The translations under genes were made by a program, and so were the position numbers. The notes under the pieces were generated by a model. The model was not told the origin of the DNA and did no database searches. It saw only the letters and a program-made list of their open reading frames with translations. A stretch of 64,000 nt of DNA from assembly GCA_003605115.1 (NCBI GenBank), contig QZKY01000011.1, forward strand, positions 124,001 to 188,000. The letters run 5' to 3'. The stretch comes from Oxalobacter sp. (GTDB taxonomy: Bacteria > Pseudomonadota > Gammaproteobacteria > Burkholderiales > Burkholderiaceae_D). Below are positions 10,947 to 19,693 of the stretch, piece after piece (position 1 is the first letter of the stretch; the number at the start of each line of letters is the position of its first letter).

Positions 10947-11282
10947 GCTTACTTTTCAGACTTTTTCTGTGAGTAATTAAAGTGCCATTTGGTTTATTGC
11001 TTCGTTCCATAGACCCGGTTTACTTTGGAAAAGTGGATGCGGGGAAACGAAAACCCAGTATTCTGCCGCTAAATGGCGTTAATTTCCAGAGAAATTTGAA
11101 CTATTGAGAGAATTAAAAATGTGTCACGCAGAGATGTAATCCAGCAGAAACGCATAAGGTTCTTGCAATTGCGTTCATAAGATTAACGAACTTGCCACAA
11201 AAAAAGAGCCTGCGGTGAGCAGGCTCTTTGTGTTGAAAACCCCGGGGGTATCCGTGCGGATTTTTTTAGGCACCGTTTGCCT
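10947..11282. other. Intergenic region between glcB and mqo
   Basis: 336 nt holding the glcB terminator (11203-11229) at one end and, by position, the mqo promoter at the other. I could not place a clear -35/-10 pair. No open frame of note. Confidence 0.5.
11203..11229 (-). terminator. Terminator of glcB
   Basis: An 11-bp perfect stem AAAGAGCCTGC / GCAGGCTCTTT around GGTGA. On the minus strand the stem runs into a string of T (the A run at 11199-11205 on the plus strand). It lies about 55 nt after the glcB stop. Confidence 0.9.
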
Positions 11283-13496
11283 TTATGAGGCTTTGCGCAA
11301 TTCGACAGGTTCAGTCATCAGCTCCGCCATTTGCACAGGCATACTCTTTGCGCGCTGACGCCAGGCGTGCAAGAGCGGTTCAGTGTAGCCGGAAGGCTGG
11401 GAGCGTGCTTTGAAGATGAGATCGCAAGCTGCCTTGAACCCTGGAGAGTGATCAAAGTTGTCCACCATCTTGCGGTACAACTGGTCGTTTTCATTCTGGC
11501 GATCGACGACAGCGGCCATGCGTTTGAGGGTGTTCATCACTTGTGTTTCATTTGTAATGCCATGACGCAGCCAGTTGGCGATGTGCAGGCTGGAAATGCG
11601 CAGTGTGGCGCGGTCTTCCATCAGCGCGACATCGTGAATGTCTGGCACTTTTGAACAGCCGACACCGTGGTCGACCCAGCGCACCACATAGCCAAGGATG
11701 CCTTGGGCATTGTTGTCCAGCTCTTGCTGGATCTCTTCAGGCGACCAGTTTGGATTGTCCGTAACGGGAATGGTCAAGAGGTCGTCGAGGATATCAACAT
11801 ACTTGCCTTCCATCGAACGCTGTACGTCGCGTACATTGATTTGATGATAGTGGATTGCATGGATGGCCGCCGCTGTTGGCGACGGCACCCATGCAGTGTT
11901 GGCACCCGCTTGAAGGTGCGCAATTTTTTGTTTGAGCATATCCGCCATCAAATCTGGCATGGCCCACATGCCTTTGCCGATTTGAGCGCGGTCGCGCATG
12001 CCGGTTTGCAGACCGACTTGCATGTTGTTGACTTCGTAAGCGGCAATCCACTTGGTGCGACGCATGTCTGCCTTGCGGATGACCGGGCCCGCTTCCATCG
12101 AGGTGCGCATCTCGTCGCCGGTGCGATCGAGGAAGCCGGTGTTGATGAAGGCGAGGCGGTTTGATGTGGCAGCGACGCAAGCTTTGAGATTGACGCTGGT
12201 GCGACGCTCTTCATCCATGATGCCGATCTTCACTGTGTATTGCGGCAGGCCGAGCATTTGCTCCACGCGGGAGAAGGTTTCATCCGTGAAGGCGGCTTCA
12301 TCGGGGCCGTGCATTTTCGGCTTCACGACGTAGATGGAACCAGCGCGTGAATTCTTGCGGGACTTCAAGTCGTGCATCGCGATCAGTGTGGTGACGACGG
12401 CATCAAGAATGCCTTCCGGAATTTCATTGCCGTTACCGTCCAGCACGGCCGGACAGGTCATCAGGTGACCCACGTTGCGCACGAAAAGCAGGCTGCGACC
12501 GTGCAAGGTCATCGTGCCGCCGCCGACTGCCGTATAAGTGCGATCCGCATTCAAATGGCGAGTGATGGTTTTGCCGCCCTGTTCGATGTTGCAGGTCAGG
12601 GTGCCTTTCATCAGTTCCAGCCAGTTGCGATAGCCAATGATTTTGTCGTCGGCATCCACTGCGGCAACGGCATCTTCCAGATCCATGATGGTGGTGGTGG
12701 CGGATTCAATGATGATGTCGCTGATGCCAGCAGGATCTTGTTTGCCGATCATGCTGTTGCGGTCAATCTTGACGTCCAGATGCAGTTCGTTGTGCCTGAA
12801 CAGCAGCGAAAAAGCATCATCGCTGACGAGGTTGTAGCCGGCAAACAGTTCCGGTTGCTTCAGTTCGACAGTGTCGCCGTTGGACAGAGTGACGATGACC
12901 TTGTCTTTGTGCAGTGCGTAATGCTTGGCATCACGGTGTGAGCCTTTTGTAAGCGGGATGATTTGATCCAGCAGATCGCGGCAGAAAGCGATGACTTTAT
13001 CGCCGCGCACCGGATTGTATTGGCCGCCGCGCGTTGCGCCGTCTTCTTCGCTGATGACGTCGGAAGTGTAAAGCGCATCGTAGAGGCTTTGCCAGCGCGC
13101 GTTGGCGGCATTCACCACAAAGCGGTCGTTTGTCAACGGAGCCACGAGTTGCGGACCGCCCTGAAGGGAGACTTCAGAATCGATATTGGTTGGGGTGATC
13201 TGGACATTTTCCGGCACAGGGCGCAGGTAGCCGATGGATTTCAGGAAATCCTTGTAGGCGGGCATGTCCGAGATGGAGCCCGGATGCTTCTGGTGCCAGA
13301 GATCCAGCGCTGCCTGGAGGCGTTCGCGTTCGGCGAGCAAGGCGCGGTTTTTCGGCGCCATTTCATGGACAAGCGCGTCAAACCCGCGCCAGAACGCCGC
13401 GGATTCGATGCCGGTTCCCGGCAGAACCTCTTCTTCGATGAAGGTGTACAGGCTGGGGGCGACCTGGAGGCGGTTGTTTTGGATGCGTGCAATCAT
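11283..13496 (-). CDS. glcB: Malate synthase G
   Basis: Condenses glyoxylate with acetyl-CoA to malate. The 737-residue length marks the monomeric G form; the A form is about 530. Visible family blocks include [36 protein letters not shown], the Met-rich [17 protein letters not shown] and [17 protein letters not shown]. No isocitrate lyase gene is in the window, so the glyoxylate source (isocitrate or glycolate) cannot be told. It is divergent from a LysR-type regulator across a 375-nt gap with a clear dyad, so it is a likely target of that regulator. Confidence 0.97.
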   Translation of the reverse strand: MIARIQNNRLQVAPSLYTFIEEEVLPGTGIESAAFWRGFDALVHEMAPKNRALLAERERLQAALDLWHQKHPGSISDMPAYKDFLKSIGYLRPVPENVQITPTNIDSEVSLQGGPQLVAPLTNDRFVVNAANARWQSLYDALYTSDVISEEDGATRGGQYNPVRGDKVIAFCRDLLDQIIPLTKGSHRDAKHYALHKDKVIVTLSNGDTVELKQPELFAGYNLVSDDAFSLLFRHNELHLDVKIDRNSMIGKQDPAGISDIIIESATTTIMDLEDAVAAVDADDKIIGYRNWLELMKGTLTCNIEQGGKTITRHLNADRTYTAVGGGTMTLHGRSLLFVRNVGHLMTCPAVLDGNGNEIPEGILDAVVTTLIAMHDLKSRKNSRAGSIYVVKPKMHGPDEAAFTDETFSRVEQMLGLPQYTVKIGIMDEERRTSVNLKACVAATSNRLAFINTGFLDRTGDEMRTSMEAGPVIRKADMRRTKWIAAYEVNNMQVGLQTGMRDRAQIGKGMWAMPDLMADMLKQKIAHLQAGANTAWVPSPTAAAIHAIHYHQINVRDVQRSMEGKYVDILDDLLTIPVTDNPNWSPEEIQQELDNNAQGILGYVVRWVDHGVGCSKVPDIHDVALMEDRATLRISSLHIANWLRHGITNETQVMNTLKRMAAVVDRQNENDQLYRKMVDNFDHSPGFKAACDLIFKARSQPSGYTEPLLHAWRQRAKSMPVQMAELMTEPVELRKAS

Positions 13497-13871
13497 GATT
13501 CTTTCCGTTCAAATTGTCGTTAACTTGTCGAACACGTCCTTGGCGCTGACAAAGCGCAGCGGCAATACGTGTTTTGTTAAGGCAATACAACACCGCTATG
13601 GCGTCGCGCGCCCAAAAAGGCGAAAGCGCGTGCCAAAGAGCGTGGCAACGTGAAGGGATTTCCAGTCACTGGGAAACGCGACACGATAGGTGCGGCATCT
13701 GGCTGCTACCCACAGGAAACAAGCTGATCGAATATGACTGCCTGTTTCACATGCGTGTTCTTGGTGTGAACACGACTTGTGTGCGTAAAGAAAGTGTGCA
13801 CGTAGTTTACTTATAACGAATTGTTCAAAAAAGCGATAAAATCGAGAAACAGTTTTTACTAAAAGTACAAA
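13497..13871. other. Divergent regulatory region between glcB and the LysR-type gene
   Basis: 375 nt without a credible gene. It holds both outward promoters and the dyad at 13754-13774. Open frames here are short and lack starts with ribosome sites. Confidence 0.55.
13754..13774. promoter_or_regulatory. Candidate LysR-type operator (T-N11-A dyad)
   Basis: CGTGTTC-N7-GAACACG is a perfect 7-bp dyad. T13758 and A13770 are symmetric about its centre and form the T-N11-A core typical of LysR-type binding sites. It lies 98 nt before the regulator start and 258 nt before the glcB start. Confidence 0.6.
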
Positions 13872-14771
13872 ATGGATATTTTTAAGCAGTTAGAGACTTT
13901 TGTGACCGTCGTCAATTCGGGCGGTTTATCGGCGGCTGCGCGAAAAGAGGGGGTCGTTCCGGCGATGGTGGGGCGCAGGCTGGACGCTTTGGAAGATCGT
14001 CTGGGGGTAAAACTCTTGCTGCGCACCACCCGCAGCATGTCGCTGACCCAGGAGGGAGCCATTTATTATGAGGACGCCCAGCGTATCTTGCGAGAATTGC
14101 AAGAAGCTGATTCGGCTGTGGCGATTGGGAATGCGCAAGTGAGCGGACATTTGCATGTTATTGCGCCGCCGGGTTTTGGCCGGCGTCATGTTGCACCGCA
14201 CTTTGGGGATTTTCAACGGGAACATCCGGACTTGCACATTTCACTGGATTTGTCTGATCGTGTGGTTGATTTGGCAAAAGAGCGCATTGATTGTGCCATC
14301 CGTGTATCTGAACTCGAGGATTCCTCCATGGTGGCGATGCGCCTGACGGAAATCAGTCGCGTGGTGGTCGCTGCGCCTTCCTACCTGGCGCGTCGTGGGA
14401 CGCCCGAGACCCCATCCGATCTGGCGCGTCACGAATGCATGCCGCTGATGGGGGATAGCCAGGTTCGCGGCTGGCTTTTTAATGTGAACGGGGCGTCGAC
14501 CCATGTGAAGGTGCGCGGCGGCCTGGAAAGCACCGACGGCATGGTCTTGCGCGACTGGGCCTTGCAGGGTTTGGGGATTGCCTGGCGTCCCATGTGGGAA
14601 GTGCGAGACGATATTGCACAAGGGCGTTTGATCCGCTTGCTGGAGTCTTATACGATTTCCAACGATCCGGTGTATGCGGTGGTGGCGCATCGAAAGTTCA
14701 TGCCGAGCCGGGTTCGTCTTTTCATCGATTATTTGCGTTCGGTTTACGCACGAAAGGACTATTGGGGGTGA
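13872..14771 (+). CDS. LysR-family transcriptional regulator
   Basis: 299 residues. The N-terminal winged helix-turn-helix begins MDIFKQLETFVTVVNSGG with LSAAARKEGVVPAMVGRRL and LLLRTTRSMSLTQEG. The periplasmic-binding-like effector domain (about 90-295) includes the segments VIAPPGFGRRHVAP and DWALQGLGIAWRPMWE. The effector is not evident. Divergent from glcB, so autoregulation plus glcB control is the simplest model; control of the downstream hydantoinase-like/HDAC pair is also possible although a terminator intervenes. Confidence 0.93.
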   Translation: MDIFKQLETFVTVVNSGGLSAAARKEGVVPAMVGRRLDALEDRLGVKLLLRTTRSMSLTQEGAIYYEDAQRILRELQEADSAVAIGNAQVSGHLHVIAPPGFGRRHVAPHFGDFQREHPDLHISLDLSDRVVDLAKERIDCAIRVSELEDSSMVAMRLTEISRVVVAAPSYLARRGTPETPSDLARHECMPLMGDSQVRGWLFNVNGASTHVKVRGGLESTDGMVLRDWALQGLGIAWRPMWEVRDDIAQGRLIRLLESYTISNDPVYAVVAHRKFMPSRVRLFIDYLRSVYARKDYWG

Positions 14772-14849
14772 GTGGCTAAGGGGGGCGCTTTGTCGTCGGG
14801 CTTTGTTGAAGAGAAGCAAATATGGCAAAATGCGTCATTTAAGCCGAAG

Positions 14850-14869
14850 ACCAGCTCGCGCTGGTTTTT
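14850..14869 (+). terminator. Small terminator after the LysR-type gene
   Basis: ACCAGC-TCGC-GCTGGT followed by TTTTA. The 6-bp stem is short but the T tract is in place. It lies 78 nt after the regulator stop and upstream of the hydantoinase-like gene. Confidence 0.6.
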
Positions 14870-14929
14870 AAATTGGTAATTGGATCTGCTGCGTGCACCG
14901 GGCGGATGCCCCCATACCGGAGAAAACGC

Positions 14930-16591
14930 ATGATCCTTGGAATTGACGTGGGTGGAACCCACACCGATTCGGTTCTGATGCAGAATCGGAAAATTATCCG
15001 CAAATCGAAAGTTTTGACGGACAAAAGCAACATCCTCAAATCCGTCACCATGGCGACCGAAGCGGTTGCCAAGCCGGAAGACATCAAGCAACTCAAGCGC
15101 ATCGTTCTCAGCACCACGATCTCTACCAACGCCGTCGCGCAAAATCAGCTCGATCCGGTGGGTATGATCGTGATGAGCGGCCCCGGTGTGGCACACAAGG
15201 ATTTGCCGCTGTCGAGCAGAACATCCTTCGTGTCGGGTTACATGAACCACCGCGGTCTGGAAGCGGATTCAATCGATGAAGCAGAACTCGAAGCACTGAA
15301 GCAGGAGTTTGCGAAAAAGAAAATCGATCACGTTGGCATTGTCGGCAAGTTTTCGACACGCAGCCCGGTGCATGAGTTGAAGATCAAATCCTTTTTCGAC
15401 AAGCAAGCCAAGCATGTGACCCTGGGTCACCAGTTGTCGGGTGCGCTGAATTTTCCGCGCCGAATCGCTACTGCGTATTTGAATGAAGCGATCTGGAGCT
15501 TGCACAGCAACATGGTCGATCAGCTTCGCACTTACGTGAAAGACCTCGGTGTCAAGGTGCCGTTCTACATTCTGAAAGCAGATGGCGGCACGATTGAAGT
15601 TGAGCAGTCCAGAAGTTATCCGGTGCAGACCATCTTGTCGGGTCCCGCCGCCACCATCATGGGCGTGCTGCCGTATGTGCCGACGGACAAGGATTCTGTT
15701 TCCATCGACATTGGCGGCACGACGACGGATATCGCCCTCTATGCTGACGGTGCGCCGCTCCTGGAACCGCAAGGCGTACAGATTGAGGAACACAAGACGC
15801 TGATTCGCGGTTTGCTGACGAATTCGATGGCGCTGGGTGGCGACAGTCATGTGCAAGTCGTGAACAAGCAATTGCAGTTGGGGCCGGAACGCAAAGGGAA
15901 TGCGATGGCCTTCGACGGCCCTGTACCCACGCCGACCGATGCGCTGATTTTCCTCGGCATGGCCGATATTGGCGACAAGGCCAAGGCAACGAAAGCGATG
16001 CAGCAAGTTGCAACCGATTTGGGCAAGCGTCCGGAAGAAGCTGCGGAGGCTATCGTTGATTTGATGGCAGCGACAATCGTCGCGAAGATTAACGCCATGA
16101 TTGTCGAAATCAACAGCAAGCCGGTGTACACCATTCACGAACTGCTGGAAGGCAAGAAGATCATGCCGAAGGAATTGATTGTGGTGGGTGGCCCGGCACC
16201 GTACATTGCGCAAAAAATTGGTGCGCTCATCGGCATGCCGGCCGTTGTGCCGGGCGATTCGGATGTGATCAACGCAAGTGGTGCAGCGATGGCGCGCACG
16301 ACGGTGGAATTGAACCTGATGGCGGATACCGAAGCGCAAGTTTTGAGTATTGCAGAAGAAGGCTTGCAGGCGGAGATTCCGTCCAAGTTCTCAATCGACG
16401 ACGTGATTGCTGTCGGTCGGGAACGGCTGGTGGAGCTTGCACGCAAGGCGGGCGCACGTGAAGCGGATCTGGAAGTTGAAGTGACCGATCAGCAGTCCTT
16501 CAACGTGATACGGAATTATTCAACGACCGGCAAAAACATGCGGGTTCGCTTGCAGATCAAGCCCGGCTTGATCAAGCAAGAACAGGCTTGA
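14930..16591 (+). CDS. Hydantoinase/oxoprolinase-family (HyuA-like) ATPase
   Basis: A 553-residue protein of the hydantoinase A/oxoprolinase family, which couples ATP cleavage to opening of cyclic amides such as hydantoins or 5-oxoproline. The ATP-grasping ASKHA fold is visible: MILGIDVGGTHTDSVLM (phosphate 1 loop), STTISTNAVAQ, SIDIGGTTTDIALYADG (second phosphate loop) and VVGGPAPYIAQKIGALIG. I set the ATG at 14930 because GGAG precedes it and the fold starts there. No HyuB partner is adjacent; instead the stop is 10 nt before an HDAC-family gene. The substrate is therefore open. Confidence 0.85.
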   Translation: MILGIDVGGTHTDSVLMQNRKIIRKSKVLTDKSNILKSVTMATEAVAKPEDIKQLKRIVLSTTISTNAVAQNQLDPVGMIVMSGPGVAHKDLPLSSRTSFVSGYMNHRGLEADSIDEAELEALKQEFAKKKIDHVGIVGKFSTRSPVHELKIKSFFDKQAKHVTLGHQLSGALNFPRRIATAYLNEAIWSLHSNMVDQLRTYVKDLGVKVPFYILKADGGTIEVEQSRSYPVQTILSGPAATIMGVLPYVPTDKDSVSIDIGGTTTDIALYADGAPLLEPQGVQIEEHKTLIRGLLTNSMALGGDSHVQVVNKQLQLGPERKGNAMAFDGPVPTPTDALIFLGMADIGDKAKATKAMQQVATDLGKRPEEAAEAIVDLMAATIVAKINAMIVEINSKPVYTIHELLEGKKIMPKELIVVGGPAPYIAQKIGALIGMPAVVPGDSDVINASGAAMARTTVELNLMADTEAQVLSIAEEGLQAEIPSKFSIDDVIAVGRERLVELARKAGAREADLEVEVTDQQSFNVIRNYSTTGKNMRVRLQIKPGLIKQEQA

Positions 16592-16601
16592 GAGGGGCAC
16601 C

Positions 16602-17912
16602 ATGAAAAAGAAAACAGGTTTGGTATTTTTCCCGGCGTTTGACTACGCGATTACACCAACACATCCGGAACGCGAAGAGCGCTTGCTCTACACGCAGGAT
16701 CAGGTGGTAGAAGAGGGCTTGCTTGACTTTGACAACATCAAGGAATTCAAGCCGGATCTTTGCACGGCCCAGGACATTCAACGCGTCCATTTTTGCGTGC
16801 CGGGCATCGATGAAATTGTGCATAGCTCGCATCTGATTGCCGTGGGCGGCACGCTGACCGCTGCCGACAAGGTGATGACGGGTGAGGTGGACAATGCATT
16901 TGCGCTCGTGCGTCCCTGCGGCCACCACTCCATGCGCGTCGTGCATGGCAGTCGTGGTTTCTGTACGCTGAACATGGAAGCCATCATGGTGGAATACATC
17001 CGCCAAAAGTACGGCGTACGTCGCATCGCGATTGTGGACACCGACTGCCACCACGGCGACGGCTCGCAAGATATTTTCTGGCACGATCCGGACATCCTTT
17101 TCATCTCGATGCATCAGGATGGCCGCACGCTGTACCCGGGTTCCGGCTTCCCCGATGAACTCGGTGGCCCCAATGCGTTTGGCACCACGATCAATCTGCC
17201 GATGCCGCCGGGAACTTGCGAAGAAGGCTTCTTGTATGTGCTCGATGAAATCATCATGCCGATTGTGAACGAGTTCCAGCCGGAGCTGATCATCAATTCG
17301 GCTGGCCAGGATAATCATTATTCCGATCCGATCACCAACATGAAGTTCACCGCACGTGGTTATGCCATATTGAACGACAGGCTCAAGCCGGATATTGCGG
17401 TGCTTGAAGGCGGCTATTCGATTGAAAGCGCGCTGCCGTACATCAACACGGGCATCATTCTCGCGATGGCGGGCATGGATTACAGCGAAATTCGCGAGCC
17501 GGATTATGATGCGGAAGATCAGATACAACCGCAGAACATCACGACTTACCTTGAAAAACTGAAAGAGGTGACGTTCCAGCATTGGAACAACCGGAACGAA
17601 TTGCGCAAGCAGGTTTATCCTGACAAACCGTTTCATACGCGCAGCGTGCAGATTTTCTACGATACCGCACGCATTCGTGAATCGATCAACGAAACTGTTC
17701 GTACCTGCAATCATTGCGGCGGCGCTGTCACCATCGAATCGCGCGCAGACACCGGCAAGAAGGGCAATATCTTTGCCGTGCAGTTGCCGCGTTATTGTTG
17801 CGATGCTTGCCGTGAGTGGGGCGAGGAGCAGTATGAGAATGCGCCGAAAGGCAAGTACGCGCAGGTGTTCATGCAGGATAAAGACAACGATCTCTATCTT
17901 GAAAAGAACTGA
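16602..17912 (+). CDS. Histone deacetylase-family hydrolase with C-terminal zinc ribbon
   Basis: Member of the arginase/deacetylase fold, which removes acyl groups from lysines or polyamines. Catalytic features are complete: the histidine pair H108-H109 (RPCGHHSM), zinc ligands D148 and H150 (DTDCHHGDG) and D237 (SAGQDNH), and the transition-state tyrosine in EGGYS (Y272). After the catalytic domain, residues 369-403 carry C369-x2-C372 and C399-C400-x2-C403, a second, structural zinc site not usual for the family. It is 10 nt after the HyuA-like gene with a GAGGGG ribosome site, so the two probably share one transcript and one pathway. The substrate may be an N-acylated small molecule rather than a protein. 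Confidence 0.88.
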   Translation: MKKKTGLVFFPAFDYAITPTHPEREERLLYTQDQVVEEGLLDFDNIKEFKPDLCTAQDIQRVHFCVPGIDEIVHSSHLIAVGGTLTAADKVMTGEVDNAFALVRPCGHHSMRVVHGSRGFCTLNMEAIMVEYIRQKYGVRRIAIVDTDCHHGDGSQDIFWHDPDILFISMHQDGRTLYPGSGFPDELGGPNAFGTTINLPMPPGTCEEGFLYVLDEIIMPIVNEFQPELIINSAGQDNHYSDPITNMKFTARGYAILNDRLKPDIAVLEGGYSIESALPYINTGIILAMAGMDYSEIREPDYDAEDQIQPQNITTYLEKLKEVTFQHWNNRNELRKQVYPDKPFHTRSVQIFYDTARIRESINETVRTCNHCGGAVTIESRADTGKKGNIFAVQLPRYCCDACREWGEEQYENAPKGKYAQVFMQDKDNDLYLEKN

Positions 17913-17930
17913 TCTTCTGTAGCGCCTGAA

Positions 17931-18009
17931 AAATTAAATGGGGTCAGAAAATTAAATAGGGTCAGCAGTTTATTTTGCGAAGCAAAATTACTCTGACCCT
18001 ATTTAATTT
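17931..18009. repeat. Palindromic intergenic repeat element, copy 1
   Basis: A perfect 17-bp outer stem AAATTAAATAGGGTCAG (17949-17965) / CTGACCCTATTTAATTT (17993-18009) encloses an inner hairpin ATTTTGC-GAA-GCAAAAT (17972-17988). The left arm is duplicated once in tandem (17931-17947, with one base changed). It lies between the convergent HDAC and phosphofructokinase genes and could end both transcripts. A second copy, with compensating changes, is at 46677-46737. Confidence 0.85.
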
Positions 18010-18023
18010 GTGTGGCGGCAGCT

Positions 18024-19280
18024 TTACAGTTTAAACGCCGGCAACTTCTTCGGAACAGCTACATTCTTCAGCGTCACATACTTTGGCAAACCGTCCTTGT
18101 ATTGCGGATAGTCTTCGCCCTTGATGAGCGGCAGAATATAACGTCGGCATTTTTCCGTGATGCCAAAGCCATCCTTGCTGATGAAATCTTTCGGCATGAA
18201 CTTTTCCACGTTTGCCACGTCTTCCAGCTTCGCCATCCCGATCTTGTATTTATATGGTTTGTCGGAAACGCGATCAATTGTCGGCATCACAGAGTTGAAA
18301 CCCTTCAACGCGAATTGCACGGCAGCCTTACCCACTTCGTAAGCCTGCTTGACGTCCGTTGCTGATGCCAGATGGCGTGCCGAGCGTTGCAGATAATTTG
18401 CCACAGCCCAGTGCAGTTTGTGGCCATATGCCTTGTTGACCATGTCCGCGATAACGGGAGCTGCACCACCCAAATGGACGTGACCGAAGGCATCGACCGT
18501 GCCTTGCTCTGCGAGGAATTTCCCATCCGGCAGTTTCACCCCTTCGGAAACCACAACGGTGCAGTAGCCGAATTTTTTCACGTTGGCATTCACGCGTGCC
18601 AGGAATTTATCTTTGTCGAAGGTGACCTCCGGGAACAGAATCACCATCGGAATGTCGTGATCGACCAGCAAACCGCTGGCAGCGGCAATCCAGCCTGCGT
18701 GGCGACCCATCACTTCCAGCACAAACACTTTGGTCGAGGTGCGGAACATGGCGCGCACGTCGAGTGATGCTTCCAGTGTGGAGGTCGCGATGTATTTCGC
18801 CACCGAGCCAAAGCCGGGGCAGCAATCCGTGATGGGCAGATCGTTGTCGATGGTTTTGGGGACGTGAATCGCTTGTACCGGATAGCCGAGTGTTTCGGAA
18901 AGACGGGAGATTTTGAAGCAGGTGTCTGCCGAATCGCCGCCACCGTTATAGAAAAAGTAGCCGATATTGTGGGCTTTGAAGACAGCGATCAGTCGCTCGT
19001 ATTCGCGATCATTGTCTTCGAGGCCTTTCAATTTGTAGCGTGCGGAACCGAATGCACCAGAGGGCGTGTAGCGCAGCGCGGCAATATTAGTGGCGGAGTC
19101 CTTGCCGGTATCGATCAATTCTTCCATCAATGCACCAACAATACCGTTGCGCGCAGCGTAGACTTTGCCGATTTTGTCTTTGTGTTTGCGCGCGGTTTCA
19201 ATGACACCGCAGGCAGAAGCGTTAATGACGGCGGTCACACCGCCGGATTGGGCATATAAGGCATTCTTTTTCTTGGCCAT
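18024..19280 (-). CDS. pfp: 6-phosphofructokinase, probably pyrophosphate-dependent
   Basis: Interconverts fructose-6-phosphate and fructose-1,6-bisphosphate. The 418-residue protein has NGGGDSADTCFKIS in the nucleotide/PPi loop, PKTIDND and EVMGRHAGW. The lysine in PKTIDND, where ATP-dependent enzymes have glycine (PGTIDND), points to PPi as phosphoryl donor; this is inference from family rules. I place the start at the ATG 19278-19280 (MAKKKNALYAQSGG), which has a GAAAGAG ribosome site; a TTG 18 nt upstream is less likely. It stands alone, convergent with the HDAC gene. Confidence 0.88.
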   Translation of the reverse strand: MAKKKNALYAQSGGVTAVINASACGVIETARKHKDKIGKVYAARNGIVGALMEELIDTGKDSATNIAALRYTPSGAFGSARYKLKGLEDNDREYERLIAVFKAHNIGYFFYNGGGDSADTCFKISRLSETLGYPVQAIHVPKTIDNDLPITDCCPGFGSVAKYIATSTLEASLDVRAMFRTSTKVFVLEVMGRHAGWIAAASGLLVDHDIPMVILFPEVTFDKDKFLARVNANVKKFGYCTVVVSEGVKLPDGKFLAEQGTVDAFGHVHLGGAAPVIADMVNKAYGHKLHWAVANYLQRSARHLASATDVKQAYEVGKAAVQFALKGFNSVMPTIDRVSDKPYKYKIGMAKLEDVANVEKFMPKDFISKDGFGITEKCRRYILPLIKGEDYPQYKDGLPKYVTLKNVAVPKKLPAFKL

Positions 19281-19453
19281 GTTCTTGTACTCTTTCAAAT
19301 GCGGGGGTGGAGAATATATGTCCTAGTGAAGCGCTTGTCATTCTCGCATTTTTGGCGGGGAATGGAAATCCCGTTGTAGGCAGATTGAGGTTGACGAGGC
19401 CATGAGGAAGGGAAAAGTGTGGTCACTTTCCCCACCTTCCAAAATTCCTGTGC

Positions 19454-19459
19454 TATAAT
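19454..19459 (+). promoter_or_regulatory. -10 box of the tRNA-Arg gene
   Basis: A perfect TATAAT lies 10 nt before the mature tRNA 5' end. I could not assign a convincing -35 box at standard spacing. Confidence 0.6.
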
Positions 19460-19469
19460 CGCGGTCTTC

Positions 19470-19546
19470 GCGGCTGTAGCTCAGTTGGATAGAGTACCTG
19501 GCTACGAACCAGGGGGTCGTGGGTTCAATTCCTGCCAGCCGCGCCA
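19470..19546 (+). tRNA. tRNA-Arg (anticodon ACG)
   Basis: A 77-nt cloverleaf with encoded CCA. Acceptor stem GCGGCTG / CAGCCGC, discriminator G, D arm GCTCAGTTGGATAGAGT, anticodon stem CCTGG/CCAGG with loop CTACGAA giving anticodon ACG, and T arm CGTGGGTTCAATTCCTGC. It reads CGN arginine codons after A34-to-inosine editing. The arsenic island starts directly downstream, a common position for insertion of accessory genes, although I saw no direct repeat of the tRNA end. Confidence 0.97.
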
Positions 19547-19552
19547 AATTTT

Positions 19553-19587
19553 AAACGGGTCCGTGTGAAAACACTGACCCGTTTTTC
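19553..19587 (+). terminator. Terminator of tRNA-Arg
   Basis: AAACGGGTC (19553-19561) pairs with GACCCGTTT (19576-19584); an inner GTGT-GAAA-ACAC extends the hairpin, and T residues follow. Confidence 0.85.
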
Positions 19588-19681
19588 ATTTCTCTCAGCT
19601 TTTGAGCGGCAACAAAGTGCTTCAAAGCTTAGGGGTGATTTTGTGGGATTGCGCAAAGCTTCAACGTTTCAAGAATTGTTG

Positions 19682-19687
19682 TACAAT
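19682..19687 (+). promoter_or_regulatory. Candidate -10 box of the ars operon
   Basis: TACAAT lies 6 nt before the arsR ATG. A weak TTCAAC about 16 nt upstream could be the -35. If used, transcription would start at or next to the ATG, giving a leaderless mRNA. An ArsR operator would be expected to overlap; the AAGCTT-containing near repeats at 19621-19661 are candidates. Confidence 0.45.
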
Positions 19688-19693
19688 CGCCCC

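Noticed and set aside
13574-13816. Plus-strand open frame between glcB and the LysR gene
   Set aside because: Overlaps the operator region and has no ribosome site or family resemblance.
15269-16339. Long minus-strand open frame (356 codons) opposite the hydantoinase-like gene
   Set aside because: It is a mirror of a strongly coding plus-strand gene; composition is His/Arg-rich as in antisense shadows, with no family motif or ribosome site.
16572-17714. Long minus-strand open frame (380 codons) opposite the HDAC-family gene
   Set aside because: Antisense shadow; the plus strand carries a complete catalytic set of motifs.
17931-18009. Insertion sequence or attachment site
   Set aside because: No transposase or target duplication; the element is a short palindrome, better described as an intergenic repeat.
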